A DNA stretch of 64,000 bases, from the NCBI GenBank assembly GCA_947493535.1, contig CANLRK010000008.1, forward strand, positions 1 through 64,000, in the 5' to 3' direction. Under the pieces are notes generated by a model, which saw only the letters and a program-made list of their open reading frames with translations, did no database searches and was not told the origin of the DNA. The stretch is from an uncultured Flavobacteriaceae bacterium (GTDB taxonomy: Bacteria > Bacteroidota > Bacteroidia > Flavobacteriales > Flavobacteriaceae). Position 1 is the stretch's first letter, and every line of letters starts with the position of its first letter. Position numbers and translations under genes: made by a program. Below are positions 18,621 through 27,367 of this stretch, piece after piece.

Positions 18621-19151
18621 TTATGAGTATTCTGGAACTTTACCTACTACTCCATCAAAAAAGCTATACATAAAATTAAAATCGGCTTCTTTATCTTCTG
18701 TAGGATAAAAAGGGGCTGATATTTTATGTTGTTTTTTACCAAAATCAAAAGCCACCATTACAATAGGTACATTGGCTGCTTTAGCAATGTAGTAAAACCC
18801 TGTTTTCCACTTATCAACTTTTTTACGTGTACCTTCTGGAGCTATATTTAACCGAAATTCATCTGTTTTTTTAAATAACTCTGCATAAGCTTCTACTTTA
18901 TTTTGACCTTCGGTTCTATCTATAGAATACCCTCCTACTCTTCGCAAATACCAACCTAAGGGCCAAACAAACAACTCCTTTTTAGCTACAAAATTAATAC
19001 GCGTTTTAGTTATGCTTCGCAAAAGTAACCCCATAGGAAAATCATGCCAATGAGTATGTGGCGCTGCAATAACAACATATTTTTTTAACTCTTTAGGAAA
19101 CTCTCCAACTATCCTCCATTTTAAAAGTTTAAAGTAGATAAATTTATACAT
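18621..19151 (-). CDS. 1-acyl-glycerol-3-phosphate acyltransferase-like protein
   Basis: 176 residues, short for PlsC but with both catalytic blocks: HTHWHD (HX4D) at about residues 32-37, and APEGTR (EGTR motif) at about 106-111. FVAKKELFVWPLGWYLRRVGGYSIDR is the intervening membrane-contact region. It would esterify a lysophospholipid or a related lipid at the inner membrane. In Bacteroidetes this short form is common. It shares a divergent region with the methyltransferase-like gene at 19240. Confidence 0.85.
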   Translation of the reverse strand: MYKFIYFKLLKWRIVGEFPKELKKYVVIAAPHTHWHDFPMGLLLRSITKTRINFVAKKELFVWPLGWYLRRVGGYSIDRTEGQNKVEAYAELFKKTDEFRLNIAPEGTRKKVDKWKTGFYYIAKAANVPIVMVAFDFGKKQHKISAPFYPTEDKEADFNFMYSFFDGVVGKVPEYS

Positions 19152-19212
19152 AAATTATTTTTTATTGAGGAAAATGACCCCACAAAGCTACATCATTTTA
19201 CAATATAATAGT

Positions 19213-19220
19213 TATTTTTG
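19213..19220 (+). promoter_or_regulatory. -7 promoter element that decides the start of the next gene
   Basis: TATTTTTG, exact TAnnTTTG. It lies downstream of an in-frame TTG at 19165 and 19 nt upstream of the ATG at 19240, so translation is more likely to begin at 19240. Confidence 0.45.
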
Positions 19221-19239
19221 GAATGCTATTACTACAATT

Positions 19240-19902
19240 ATGAATTTCCTTAAAATACTAGCTAGCTACATTTACCCAATTACCATAAAAAGCATACCAT
19301 CTGAAAGGTCTGGTGTTATTGAACTTACTTTAGTGAATGGAAGGTTAGTAATGGATTCTAAAAGTGCTAATTACAGCTATGGCAGTCTGCAAAAAGTACT
19401 AAAAAAAGGATTACAATTTATAGGAAGTAGTCGTTTGCACACTTTTAATTCTATATTGGTATTAGGGGTTGCGGGTGGCAGTGTAATTAAAACACTACGT
19501 GAAGATTTTAAACTTTCTGCATCAATTACTGGTGTTGAAATTGATGGAGAAATACTTGATCTTGCAAATACCTATTTCCAACTAAATAAAATAGAAAAGT
19601 TACATCTTATAAAAGCAGATGCTTTTACTTATATAAAAAGCTGTCAAAAAAAATTTGATTTAATTATTGTTGATATTTTTAACGATTCCCAAATGAGTGC
19701 TCAATTATTTGATATATTATTTTGGAAAGACATACATAGAACTCTAAATAAGAACGGGGTATGCTTATTCAACTCCATAATACATTCTAAAGAAAATCAA
19801 GTAAGAAACCTAGAGCTTACTAAACAATTAGAAAAATTATTTACGAAAACTGAAACGCTTAAAACACATCAAATTAACGAGCTATTTTTATTAAGTAAAT
19901 AA
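19240..19902 (+). CDS. Spermidine synthase-like SAM-dependent methyltransferase fold protein
   Basis: 220 residues from the ATG at 19240. The Rossmann core is visible: ILVLGVAGGSVIKTL (motif I), ITGVEIDGEILDLANTYF (motif II, acidic residue for the cofactor ribose) and FDLIIVDIFND (motif IV). This pattern is that of spermidine synthase/methyltransferase-like proteins. True spermidine synthases have a GGGDG loop, here replaced by GVAGGS, so the polyamine activity is doubtful. An upstream in-frame TTG at 19165 would add 25 residues, but the -7 element in between argues against it. Confidence 0.75.
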   Translation: MNFLKILASYIYPITIKSIPSERSGVIELTLVNGRLVMDSKSANYSYGSLQKVLKKGLQFIGSSRLHTFNSILVLGVAGGSVIKTLREDFKLSASITGVEIDGEILDLANTYFQLNKIEKLHLIKADAFTYIKSCQKKFDLIIVDIFNDSQMSAQLFDILFWKDIHRTLNKNGVCLFNSIIHSKENQVRNLELTKQLEKLFTKTETLKTHQINELFLLSK

Positions 19903-19919
19903 AATATTTACTTAATAAA
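19887..19919. terminator. Bidirectional hairpin overlapping two stop codons
   Basis: A perfect 15-bp inverted repeat (TATTTACTTAATAAA and its complement) with an AAA loop contains the stop codons of both convergent genes, ending at 19902 and 19908. Confidence 0.6.
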
Positions 19920-20636
19920 CTCTTTATTTGCCTTTACTAAATCTTCTGGGGTATCTATACCAATAGAAACATGTTTAGTTTCAACCATTTTTATAGTTTT
20001 ATTATATGCTAAGTAACGTATGCATTCAATTTTCTCACTAGCCTCTAAGTATTCCATATCCATTTTAGTAAATTCTAACAAAGCGCTTTTTCTAAAAGCG
20101 TATATACCTTGATGCTTAAAATATTTAGTGGTGCTTTTTTCGCGTGGAAAAGGAATTGGAGATCTTGAAAAGTACAACGCAAAATTATTTGTATCAACAA
20201 TCACCTTTACATTATTTGGATTATTAATCTCATTAAGGTCAGTTATTTGATGCATTATAGAGGCCAAGTCAATGTTTTTATCATCATCATTTTTAAAAAC
20301 CCTTAGCAAATCGGCTAAAGCATCTTTATGTACGTTTGGTTCATCACCTTGTACATTAACTACGATATCACAATCAATGGATGCTACAGCTTCTGCTATA
20401 CGGTCACTACCACATTCATGCTCAGCTATACTCATAATTGCTTTTCCGCCCTGCTGTGTTACCTCATTAAAAATAATTTCCGAATCGGTTACAACATACA
20501 CTTCCTCAAACAAACCTGTATTTACAGCATTAATATAGGTACGCATTATAACAGTCTCCCCAGCTAAATCTTTCATTAATTTACCAGGAAACCTTGATGC
20601 TTCATAACGCGCTGGAATCATAGCTATTATTTTCAT
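19908..20636 (-). CDS. kdsB: 3-deoxy-manno-octulosonate cytidylyltransferase
   Basis: 242 residues. [18 protein letters not shown] at the N-terminus is the CTP-binding signature of KdsB, followed by [29 protein letters not shown] and [13 protein letters not shown]. It activates Kdo to CMP-Kdo for lipopolysaccharide core assembly, indicating a Kdo-containing outer membrane. Length is normal. It is the last of the genes read leftward from 22112 (DUF4126, YdeI-like, small membrane protein, kdsB), all spaced 3-15 bp apart. Confidence 0.95.
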   Translation of the reverse strand: MKIIAMIPARYEASRFPGKLMKDLAGETVIMRTYINAVNTGLFEEVYVVTDSEIIFNEVTQQGGKAIMSIAEHECGSDRIAEAVASIDCDIVVNVQGDEPNVHKDALADLLRVFKNDDDKNIDLASIMHQITDLNEINNPNNVKVIVDTNNFALYFSRSPIPFPREKSTTKYFKHQGIYAFRKSALLEFTKMDMEYLEASEKIECIRYLAYNKTIKMVETKHVSIGIDTPEDLVKANKEFIK

Positions 20637-20651
20637 ATAACTGTTGTGATT

Positions 20652-20933
20652 TTAAATTCTTACAAATAAATACTGATTGTACCACATTGCTAATAATGAT
20701 ATTATTAATAAAATAATTGTGGTGTAAATATAATTTTTGCTAAATAACTCCTTGCCCTTTCTAAACAAAACAACTAGTGAACAGAAAAAAGCTAAAACTG
20801 AAATACCAATAACACTAAATTGTAAACTTTCTGTAAAACTATTTAATGCCTCATAGTAAACAAAAATATAGGTGACAAATATGGTTAGGGCACTTAAACC
20901 ACAACACAACGCATATAATTTATTAAAGTTCAT
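20652..20933 (-). CDS. Small membrane protein, unknown
   Basis: 93 residues with three hydrophobic helices (about 5-27, 38-60, 70-91) separated by short basic loops (RKGKE). No family recognised. It sits 3 bp downstream of the YdeI-like gene and 15 bp upstream of kdsB, which supports expression as part of the same unit. Confidence 0.65.
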   Translation of the reverse strand: MNFNKLYALCCGLSALTIFVTYIFVYYEALNSFTESLQFSVIGISVLAFFCSLVVLFRKGKELFSKNYIYTTIILLIISLLAMWYNQYLFVRI

Positions 20934-20936
20934 TGG

Positions 20937-21536
20937 CTAACATTTTTTATACTTATCATAAAGACCTTTGCCTTCATTAATCATAGGAATAATTTTTTCT
21001 AATCTTTTAAATTTAGTATTCTCTTTTTTTGCCTCATCAATATATGTAGCATACTCACGTTGCTTAGCTATTGATAAAGCATTAAATTTTTTATTAAAGA
21101 TGTTATTTCTTAACAATTGTTCTTTTAGCAATTGCGGTAATACCAGTTTTTTATTAGTTCGTGTTGGCTTTATTTCTTTACCTAATTTTTGATTTTGAAT
21201 AGCCTCCAAAATATAGGCCTTTAATAATTGCTTATCTTCAATTTTATTAGTTTCAAAACGCCATTGTCGCAAAGCTTTAGTTTTTCCTTCTTGTGCATTT
21301 GTTAATTTTTGAGCTTTATCCTGTAAAAAAACACCTTGAAAAAACCACAAGCACGCATGGTTTTTAAACGCAGCCATACCAATAACATTTTTACCATTCA
21401 TCATAAATACAGGAGCATTCCACTTGATGGTTTCTTCTAATGAACATGCCAACAAAATTTCATGAAGTTGTAAGAGTAACTCTTTCCAGTTATTATGTAA
21501 AGCTATATACTCTTCGACAGAACTTATCTTTGCCAT
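20937..21536 (-). CDS. YdeI/OmdA-family protein with DUF1801 domain
   Basis: 199 residues. The N-terminal half (about 10-115) is DUF1801-like (LEETIKWNAPVFMMNGKNVIGMAAFKNHACLWFF). The C-terminal half is an OmdA/YdeI-type segment: LKEQLLRNNIFNKKFNALSIAKQREYATYIDEAKKENTKFKRLEKIIPMI. Members have been linked to envelope stress or bacteriocin protection, but the biochemical role is unknown. It overlaps no gene and lies 3 bp after the DUF4126 gene. Confidence 0.85.
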   Translation of the reverse strand: MAKISSVEEYIALHNNWKELLLQLHEILLACSLEETIKWNAPVFMMNGKNVIGMAAFKNHACLWFFQGVFLQDKAQKLTNAQEGKTKALRQWRFETNKIEDKQLLKAYILEAIQNQKLGKEIKPTRTNKKLVLPQLLKEQLLRNNIFNKKFNALSIAKQREYATYIDEAKKENTKFKRLEKIIPMINEGKGLYDKYKKC

Positions 21537-21539
21537 AAT

Positions 21540-22112
21540 TTATCTAAGCGCGTTTCGCACTTTTTTAAAAAAGAAAAAAACTCCTATTAATAACAATACC
21601 ACAATAGCAATAGCTACTACTGGTAAAAAAATTGAAAACGCAGATAATGCTGTTGCTGTTCCAGTTTCAACAGTTGAAACTACTGGATTAGCAACACCAA
21701 CCGTAGTTGCTGTAGATGCGGCACGAGTTCCAGCTGCACTACCTTTAATTGCAGCTGCAGTTCCTCCTCCTGCAATAATAGCCAAAGACCAGGTTACTAT
21801 AGGATCTAAATTAGCCGCTGTACTAACCACAACAGCTGTGCCTGCAATAGCTGCAAGAGGTACAGCGATAGTATCTAATAAGTTATCAAATACAGGAATA
21901 TAATATGCAAATATCTCAAGTATAGTTGCAATACCTAAGGTTATTAAAGCAAAACAACTTCCTACCCATTGCCAACTATCATTTAATGGTATTATATTAA
22001 AATAAGCTGATAAACTTAAAGCAAATAATGGTAAAAAAACTCTAAACCCTACTGAGGCAGCTAAACCAACACCTAAAAAAATACTTATGAGTGTTTCAGA
22101 AAGTTCTAACAT
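21540..22112 (-). CDS. DUF4126 family membrane protein
   Basis: 190 residues. LSIFLGVGLAASVGFRVFLPLFALSLSA at the N-terminus and FDNLLDTIAVPLAAIAGTAVV in the middle match DUF4126. About five hydrophobic segments; the last (about 160-182) is followed by a basic tail FFKKVRNALR. The middle AGGGTAAAIKGSAAGTRAASTATTVGVANP is a Gly/Ala-rich re-entrant-looking stretch. Function unknown. First gene of the leftward unit ending with kdsB. Confidence 0.85.
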   Translation of the reverse strand: MLELSETLISIFLGVGLAASVGFRVFLPLFALSLSAYFNIIPLNDSWQWVGSCFALITLGIATILEIFAYYIPVFDNLLDTIAVPLAAIAGTAVVVSTAANLDPIVTWSLAIIAGGGTAAAIKGSAAGTRAASTATTVGVANPVVSTVETGTATALSAFSIFLPVVAIAIVVLLLIGVFFFFKKVRNALR

Positions 22113-22145
22113 AATAGCATTATTATTTTTTTGAAAGATACATAA

Positions 22146-23576
22146 TTAATCATCTTCAGTAAAAAAATCATTACCAAAACCTATTAAATAAAGTTTTTCT
22201 TCAGCTCTTGTTATGGCAGTATATAGCCAGCGCATATAATCTTTACTTACACCATTTGGTAAATAAGGTTGTTCTACAAAAACAGTTTTCCACTGCCCCC
22301 CTTGTGATTTATGACATGTAATAGCATAGGAAAATTTAACTTGCAAAGCATTAAAGAACTTGTTCTGCTTTATTTTCATAAATCGTTTGTATTTGGTAGT
22401 TTCATTTTCATAATCTTTCTGAACTTCTTGATACAATCTATTACTATCTTCATAAGATAATGCGGGGGTTTCTGCATTAATTGTATCAAGCAATAATACG
22501 GTTTCAATGGCTTTCATATTAGGATAATCAACCATACGTACTTTTACTTCTGCAAAACGAAAGCCATACAACTCTTTAAAATTAAAAATTTCAAGTATTT
22601 CAATAATATCACCATTAGCAATAAAGCCAGCTTCGGAACTCTCTTTTATCCAAAAATAGTTATTTTTAACCACCATCAAATAATCACCAGCATTCAGATC
22701 ATTTTCTTGAAATAAAATTCTACCACGTATTTGTTGGTTATAAATATTCGCCCGTTTATTTGAACGTACAATTATAGCTGTATCTTCCTTTCCATTATGA
22801 GAGTACGCTTGATCTATAGCATTTTGAATTTCATAACCATCTTGCAAACGAACAATGTCTGTATAATTAGTTAAGTTAAACTGAAAAGAATCAAAAAACT
22901 CACTCGCCAACTGCTCCCGAAGTATCGTAGCATTACTTAAAATACCAGAATCTTCTGCTTGACGAACAACCTCGTCTAATTCAATAAAATCTACCTCTTT
23001 ATTATAGTTAAGTGCTAATTTATTTTCGTTTAAAGCTGGACTTACGTCTAACTTAACAGGAGGTAACTGCGCAGTATCGCCAATAAACACTAGTTTACAT
23101 TTGTGACCGGAATACACATATTGCAATAAATCATCTAATAGCGAACCATTATCAAATAATTTTGAATCGGTTGTTATATCAGATATCATCGATGCTTCAT
23201 CAACTATAAACACCGTGTTTTTATGTTTATTTGGTTGTAATACAAAAGATACTCCTCCACCTCGCTGTTTCTTGGGGAAATATATTTTTTTGTGTATTGT
23301 TAAAGCTTCGCGTTTAGCATATTTAGCTATTACTTTAGCTGCCCTACCCGTTGGTGCAAGTAACACAGCACTTTTATGAGCATGCCATAAATTGTTAACC
23401 AGCGTACTTATTAATGTAGTTTTTCCAGTTCCTGCATACCCCTTTAATACAAACAATTGATCTTGATTTGTATCAAAAATAAACGAGGCTAAACGCTGTA
23501 GTACAATATCTTGCTTTAAGGTTAAAGTATATGGAAATTTTTCAGTTAATAAGTTATGGAATTCAGTGGCTGTCAT
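22146..23576 (-). CDS. RecD2-like ATP-dependent DNA helicase
   Basis: 476 residues from the ATG at 23576. Superfamily 1 motifs: Walker A GYAGTGKTTL (about 48-57), APTGRAAKV, Walker B VFIVDEASM, GDTAQLPPV, and near the C-terminus the UvrD_C_2 block SYAITCHKSQGGQWKTVFVE followed by RWLYTAITRA. It lacks the long N-terminal domain of RecD2 and fits the short AAA_30/UvrD_C_2 helicases common in Bacteroidetes, presumably 5'-3' helicases acting in repair. An in-frame TTG at 23609 is excluded by an overlapping -7 element. Confidence 0.88.
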   Translation of the reverse strand: MTATEFHNLLTEKFPYTLTLKQDIVLQRLASFIFDTNQDQLFVLKGYAGTGKTTLISTLVNNLWHAHKSAVLLAPTGRAAKVIAKYAKREALTIHKKIYFPKKQRGGGVSFVLQPNKHKNTVFIVDEASMISDITTDSKLFDNGSLLDDLLQYVYSGHKCKLVFIGDTAQLPPVKLDVSPALNENKLALNYNKEVDFIELDEVVRQAEDSGILSNATILREQLASEFFDSFQFNLTNYTDIVRLQDGYEIQNAIDQAYSHNGKEDTAIIVRSNKRANIYNQQIRGRILFQENDLNAGDYLMVVKNNYFWIKESSEAGFIANGDIIEILEIFNFKELYGFRFAEVKVRMVDYPNMKAIETVLLLDTINAETPALSYEDSNRLYQEVQKDYENETTKYKRFMKIKQNKFFNALQVKFSYAITCHKSQGGQWKTVFVEQPYLPNGVSKDYMRWLYTAITRAEEKLYLIGFGNDFFTEDD

Positions 23577-23606
23577 ACAATAAATGTCAGGGGAAATTTT
23601 GATTTT

Positions 23607-23614
23607 CAAAGATA
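23607..23614 (-). promoter_or_regulatory. -7 promoter element for the RecD-like helicase
   Basis: Minus strand TATCTTTG, exact match. It overlaps the in-frame TTG at 23609, so the transcript begins inside or after that codon and the ATG at 23576 must be the start. Confidence 0.55.
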
Positions 23615-23659
23615 GGTAGTATTTTTTCTTTTATTACTTTACTGATTGAAAAAAAAATG

Positions 23660-23667
23660 TAAATTTG
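23660..23667 (+). promoter_or_regulatory. -7 promoter element for the gene at 23698
   Basis: TAAATTTG, exact match, 30 nt before the ATG. Confidence 0.5.
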
Positions 23668-23697
23668 CGTACAAGCATTAATTAAATCTTACAAATA

Positions 23698-24426
23698 ATG
23701 ATAACATTACTTTTAATTGTATTAACCTTAGTAGCTGTTTTTGTAATAGTAAAACTAATAGATAAGTTTGTTCCTCAAAGTAAAAAGTGGATTTTTACAT
23801 TATTATTTTGGGCTATTGCTATAATAATTGGTAAAGCTCTTTATGATTCAATTATGGAGCCTATTGAGTTTAAAAAGACTAAGGAGGTACGTTATGCAGA
23901 AGTTATTGAAAGTTTGAAAGATATTAGAGATGCCGAAATAGCTCATAAAGCTGTAACTGGAAAATATAGTGGTGATTGGGATGCTTTAGTAAAGTTTATT
24001 GATACTGCTAAATATACACTTACACAACGTAGAGATTCTACTATTATTGATGTTGAATTAACTAAACGTTTTGGAGGAGTTGAAATGACAAAGGACATTG
24101 TAATTATTGATACTTTAGGTACTGCATCAGTAAAAGATTCTATCTTTAAAAACTCAACACGTTATAAAACTATGATGAATGTTCCTGGTACTAACGAGAA
24201 ATTTGAATTGAAAGCAGGTATTTTAGAAAAAGGAAACTCTAAACTACCAGTTTTCGAAGCTAAGGTTGGTAAAAAAGCTATATTAGCTGATCAGCCAGAA
24301 AATTTAGTAGCAGAAGAACTAGAGACAATTGCTGTTGACGGTGTTAATGGTGCCGAAATTAGTGTTGGTTCTATGACAGAAATTAGTACAAATGGTAACT
24401 GGCCAAGAAAATATGACGAAGAATAG
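23698..24426 (+). CDS. Membrane-anchored hypothetical protein
   Basis: 242 residues. Two hydrophobic helices at 2-20 and 30-50 anchor the protein; the rest (about 55-242) is soluble, beginning EFKKTKEVRYAEVIESLKDIRDAEIAHKAVTGKYSGDWDALVKFID, a segment resembling the N-terminal helix and loop of pilin-like or type II secretion pseudopilins. The function is not known. The C-terminus overlaps the DUF3822 gene by 14 bp, and rsmD follows, an arrangement I recall as common in Flavobacteriia. Confidence 0.75.
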   Translation: MITLLLIVLTLVAVFVIVKLIDKFVPQSKKWIFTLLFWAIAIIIGKALYDSIMEPIEFKKTKEVRYAEVIESLKDIRDAEIAHKAVTGKYSGDWDALVKFIDTAKYTLTQRRDSTIIDVELTKRFGGVEMTKDIVIIDTLGTASVKDSIFKNSTRYKTMMNVPGTNEKFELKAGILEKGNSKLPVFEAKVGKKAILADQPENLVAEELETIAVDGVNGAEISVGSMTEISTNGNWPRKYDEE

Positions 24427-25237
24427 TGGTATAAATACCCTATCAACTAAAGTATTGTCCGTTCAAGTTAGCTTGAATGGACTTTCTTTTTGTATACTAG
24501 ATTCTTCTGAAAATGTTATTCTTTTTTTACATGAATTAACATTTGACAAGTCTAAAAACCCTTTTGAAGTAGAACAAAAACTCAAAGAAGAATTTAATAA
24601 ACAACCGCTACTCCAACAAGAATTTAAAAAGGTAACTTTACTTCATCAAAACAACATTTGTACCTTTGTGCCCAAATCGTTTTATAATGAAAATAACTTG
24701 GTAGATTATTTAAAGTTTAACAATAAATTATTTGAATCTGATTTTATAGCAACAGATCTAATTGAAGTACATAATATCATGGCAGTATATGTGCCTTTTG
24801 TCAATATAAATAATTATTTTTTCGAACTATTTGGCAGTTTCGAATATCAGCATAGCAGTAGCATTTTGGTTGATAACCTACTACAACAAGCTACAGCTAT
24901 AACTACAAAACTTTACTGTAATATAGAAAATGAAACTTTTGAATTGGTTTATATAAAAAACGGCCAACTTCAGTTGTTTAATACTTTTGAATATAGTAGC
25001 AAGGAAGACTTTATATACTACATTTTATTTACCATTGAACAGCTTGAATTAAATACAGAAACAATTGATTTTATCTTTTTAGGAAATATTGGCTTGAATG
25101 ATAATTTGTATAGTATAGCGTACCAATATATACGGAATATATCATTTGGTAGTAGAAATACGCAATTTACTGTTCATGACCTTGAACAAAAACCTAAATA
25201 TGGATATAATCATTTCAGTCTTTTAACCTCTCTTTAA
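24413..25237 (+). CDS. DUF3822 family protein (actin-like fold)
   Basis: 274 residues from the ATG at 24413; an ATG seven codons upstream (24392) is also in frame but increases the overlap to 35 bp. VQVSLNGLSFCILD at the N-terminus, VYVPFVNINNYFFELFG in the middle and LLQQATAITTKLYCNIENETFELVYIKNGQLQLFNTFEY are the DUF3822 pattern, a family with an actin/PilM-like fold in Bacteroidetes. Its stop codon is directly followed by the rsmD ATG, which suggests coupled translation. Confidence 0.85.
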   Translation: MTKNSGINTLSTKVLSVQVSLNGLSFCILDSSENVILFLHELTFDKSKNPFEVEQKLKEEFNKQPLLQQEFKKVTLLHQNNICTFVPKSFYNENNLVDYLKFNNKLFESDFIATDLIEVHNIMAVYVPFVNINNYFFELFGSFEYQHSSSILVDNLLQQATAITTKLYCNIENETFELVYIKNGQLQLFNTFEYSSKEDFIYYILFTIEQLELNTETIDFIFLGNIGLNDNLYSIAYQYIRNISFGSRNTQFTVHDLEQKPKYGYNHFSLLTSL

Positions 25238-25804
25238 ATGCGAATTATCTCTGGAAAATATAAAGGCCGTAAAATAGTAGCTCCTAAAAAACTGCCTGTA
25301 CGTCCCACAACAGATCTGGCAAAAGAATCGTTATTTAACATACTTAATAATCAGTTTTATTTTGATGAGATTATTGTGTTGGATTTATTTTCTGGTACTG
25401 GTAATATTAGTTATGAGTTTGCTTCAAGAGGTTGTACTCAACTTACCGCTGTTGATGGTGATTATGGTTGCGTTAATTTTATAAAAAAAACAGCTAAAGA
25501 ATTTGATTTCAATATTACAAGTATTAAAAGTGATGTTTTTAAGTTTTTAGAGAAGACTCCTATTCAGGCAACCATTATATTTGCTGATCCTCCTTATAAT
25601 TTTTCAGATGAACAATTTGCTACTATAAGTAACTTAGTATTTACTAACAATTTATTAGAAGAATCAGGCTATTTAATTATCGAACACTCTGCTCACACTA
25701 AATTAGAGAAACTCAAAAATTTTAGTTTCTCTAAAAAATATGGAGGCTGTGTGTTTAGTTTTTTTGAACATCCAGAAGCTGATAATGAATATAACAACAA
25801 TTAG
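25238..25804 (+). CDS. rsmD: 16S rRNA (guanine966-N2)-methyltransferase
   Basis: 188 residues with RsmD signatures: MRIISGKYKGRKI at the start, PTTDLAKESLFNIL, motif I LDLFSGTGNISYEFASRG, and the catalytic ADPPYNF (about 109-115). It methylates G966 of 16S rRNA in the small subunit. Its start codon directly follows the stop of the DUF3822 gene. Confidence 0.93.
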   Translation: MRIISGKYKGRKIVAPKKLPVRPTTDLAKESLFNILNNQFYFDEIIVLDLFSGTGNISYEFASRGCTQLTAVDGDYGCVNFIKKTAKEFDFNITSIKSDVFKFLEKTPIQATIIFADPPYNFSDEQFATISNLVFTNNLLEESGYLIIEHSAHTKLEKLKNFSFSKKYGGCVFSFFEHPEADNEYNNN

Positions 25805-25831
25805 ATATTCTTTATTATTTTAAAAATATCT

Positions 25832-27265
25832 TTATTTAAAATACTTTTCTGCTAGAGTTTCACATTTATTCAAGGTGTCTTTTATATCATCAAAAGTAGT
25901 TCGTGGGTTTATTAAACACATGCGTAATACTACTTGACTTTGCAATATTGTAGTAACTAACAACGCTTCTTTAGATTTTACAATTTCTTCAGAAATGTTT
26001 TGATTTAACTGATCGAGTTCATTTTCTGATAGCTTTGAATTAATAGGATGATATCTAAAATTAATTACTGCTAAAGTTGCAGGAGAAATAACTTCCCAGT
26101 TTGAGCTTTCCCTCAACTCTGTTTCAACTTTTTCAGCTAAAGCAATATTATAATCTATAGCTTTTCTAAACGCCGATAATCCAAAGGTTTTAACAGACAT
26201 GTATAACTTTAAAGCTCTAAAACGTCTGGTTAACTGAATCCCATGATCATAAAAATTAATCTCTGATGCATTACCTTCAATATCTCTTAAATATTCTGGT
26301 TTTTCACTAAATGTACTACTCAACCATTTATGATTTCTTACCAATAAGCACCCCATTTCATAAGGTTGAAACATCCATTTATGCGGATCAATAGTCAATG
26401 AATCAGCTTTTTCAATACCGGAAAGTATTTTTTTTCCTTGTTTTGATAGTATTGCAGCTGCACCATACGCTCCATCAATGTGAAACCAAATATTTTCTTT
26501 CTTACAGATAACCGATATCTCATTTAAAGGGTCTACAGTTCCTGTATTAGTTGTTCCCGCAGAAGCAATGATGCAAAAAGGAGTTAAGCCTTCCAACTTA
26601 TCTTTTGCAATGGCGTTTTTCAATTTATTAATAGCCATTTTAAACTCTAAATCAGTAGGAATTATGCGTACTTGCTCTTTTTTAAAACCAAGTACTCTAA
26701 TTGCTTTTACATTTGACGAGTGTGCTTGATCAGACATATAAATTACAGCCTTAGAAAAATCATCGCCACAACATTGTTGCCTTGCTGTAACTAATGCTGT
26801 TAAGTTAGCCATTGAACCACCACTAGTAAATATTCCTCCCCCTTTTTTAGCAGGAAATTTAAATAGCTTTAATAGCCAATTCATAGTAACAATTTCTAAC
26901 TCAGCAGCTGCTGGAGAACCTACCCAGCCACCAGCAAATACATTGAAACCCGTTGCTAAAATATCACCGATAACACTAATATAATTACTAGGCCCTGGTA
27001 CAAATGAATATGATTTAGGATGTGTTACAATATTACTCTTTGGTAAAACATCTTTTAAAATGAAATTTAAAATTTCATTTGCATTGGTTGAATCTTCTGG
27101 GGCAGTTTCTAAAAACAGATTGTCCATTTCTGCTCTTGTAGCAGTAACAACAGGCAGCTTTTTATTTTGACTATCAAAATGATTAACTATGGCGTCAATA
27201 GCTTGGTACCCCAATTGTTTCATTTCTTCTTTACTCAATTCTAACTTATATGAATTATCTAACAT
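25832..27265 (-). CDS. Group II PLP-dependent amino acid decarboxylase
   Basis: 477 residues. Group II decarboxylase blocks are clear: PGPSNYISVIGDIL, FTSGGSMANLTALVTARQ, IASAGTTNTGTVDPL, WFHIDGAYGAAAI and the PLP-lysine motif DSLTIDPHKWMFQPYEMGCLL. Members decarboxylate aromatic amino acids, glutamate or 2,4-diaminobutyrate; the ADSLTIDPHKW pattern is closest to aromatic-L-amino-acid or diaminobutyrate decarboxylases. Substrate is not resolved. Monocistronic, with a -7 element at 27282-27289. Confidence 0.87.
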   Translation of the reverse strand: MLDNSYKLELSKEEMKQLGYQAIDAIVNHFDSQNKKLPVVTATRAEMDNLFLETAPEDSTNANEILNFILKDVLPKSNIVTHPKSYSFVPGPSNYISVIGDILATGFNVFAGGWVGSPAAAELEIVTMNWLLKLFKFPAKKGGGIFTSGGSMANLTALVTARQQCCGDDFSKAVIYMSDQAHSSNVKAIRVLGFKKEQVRIIPTDLEFKMAINKLKNAIAKDKLEGLTPFCIIASAGTTNTGTVDPLNEISVICKKENIWFHIDGAYGAAAILSKQGKKILSGIEKADSLTIDPHKWMFQPYEMGCLLVRNHKWLSSTFSEKPEYLRDIEGNASEINFYDHGIQLTRRFRALKLYMSVKTFGLSAFRKAIDYNIALAEKVETELRESSNWEVISPATLAVINFRYHPINSKLSENELDQLNQNISEEIVKSKEALLVTTILQSQVVLRMCLINPRTTFDDIKDTLNKCETLAEKYFK

Positions 27266-27281
27266 CTGCTTTAGTTTTCTA

Positions 27282-27289
27282 CAAAATTA
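27282..27289 (-). promoter_or_regulatory. -7 promoter element for the PLP decarboxylase
   Basis: Minus strand TAATTTTG, exact match, 17 nt before the ATG at 27265. Confidence 0.5.
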
Positions 27290-27312
27290 AATGAATTGCG
27301 AAAGCTGTTAAG

Positions 27313-27355
27313 TGACAATTATCATATATTAACTCAACTACTACCTTTAATTTTA
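27313..27355 (+). promoter_or_regulatory. Fnr-type box and -7 element of hemN
   Basis: TGACAATTATCA (27313-27324) matches TGAYN4RTCA. Its centre (27318.5) is 33 bp upstream of the centre of TAATTTTA (27348-27355), a one-mismatch -7 element. The predicted transcript begins near 27358, about 10 nt before the ATG at 27368. The same spacing is seen at ccoS and ccoI. Confidence 0.6.
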
Positions 27356-27367
27356 CCGTCAAAATTA

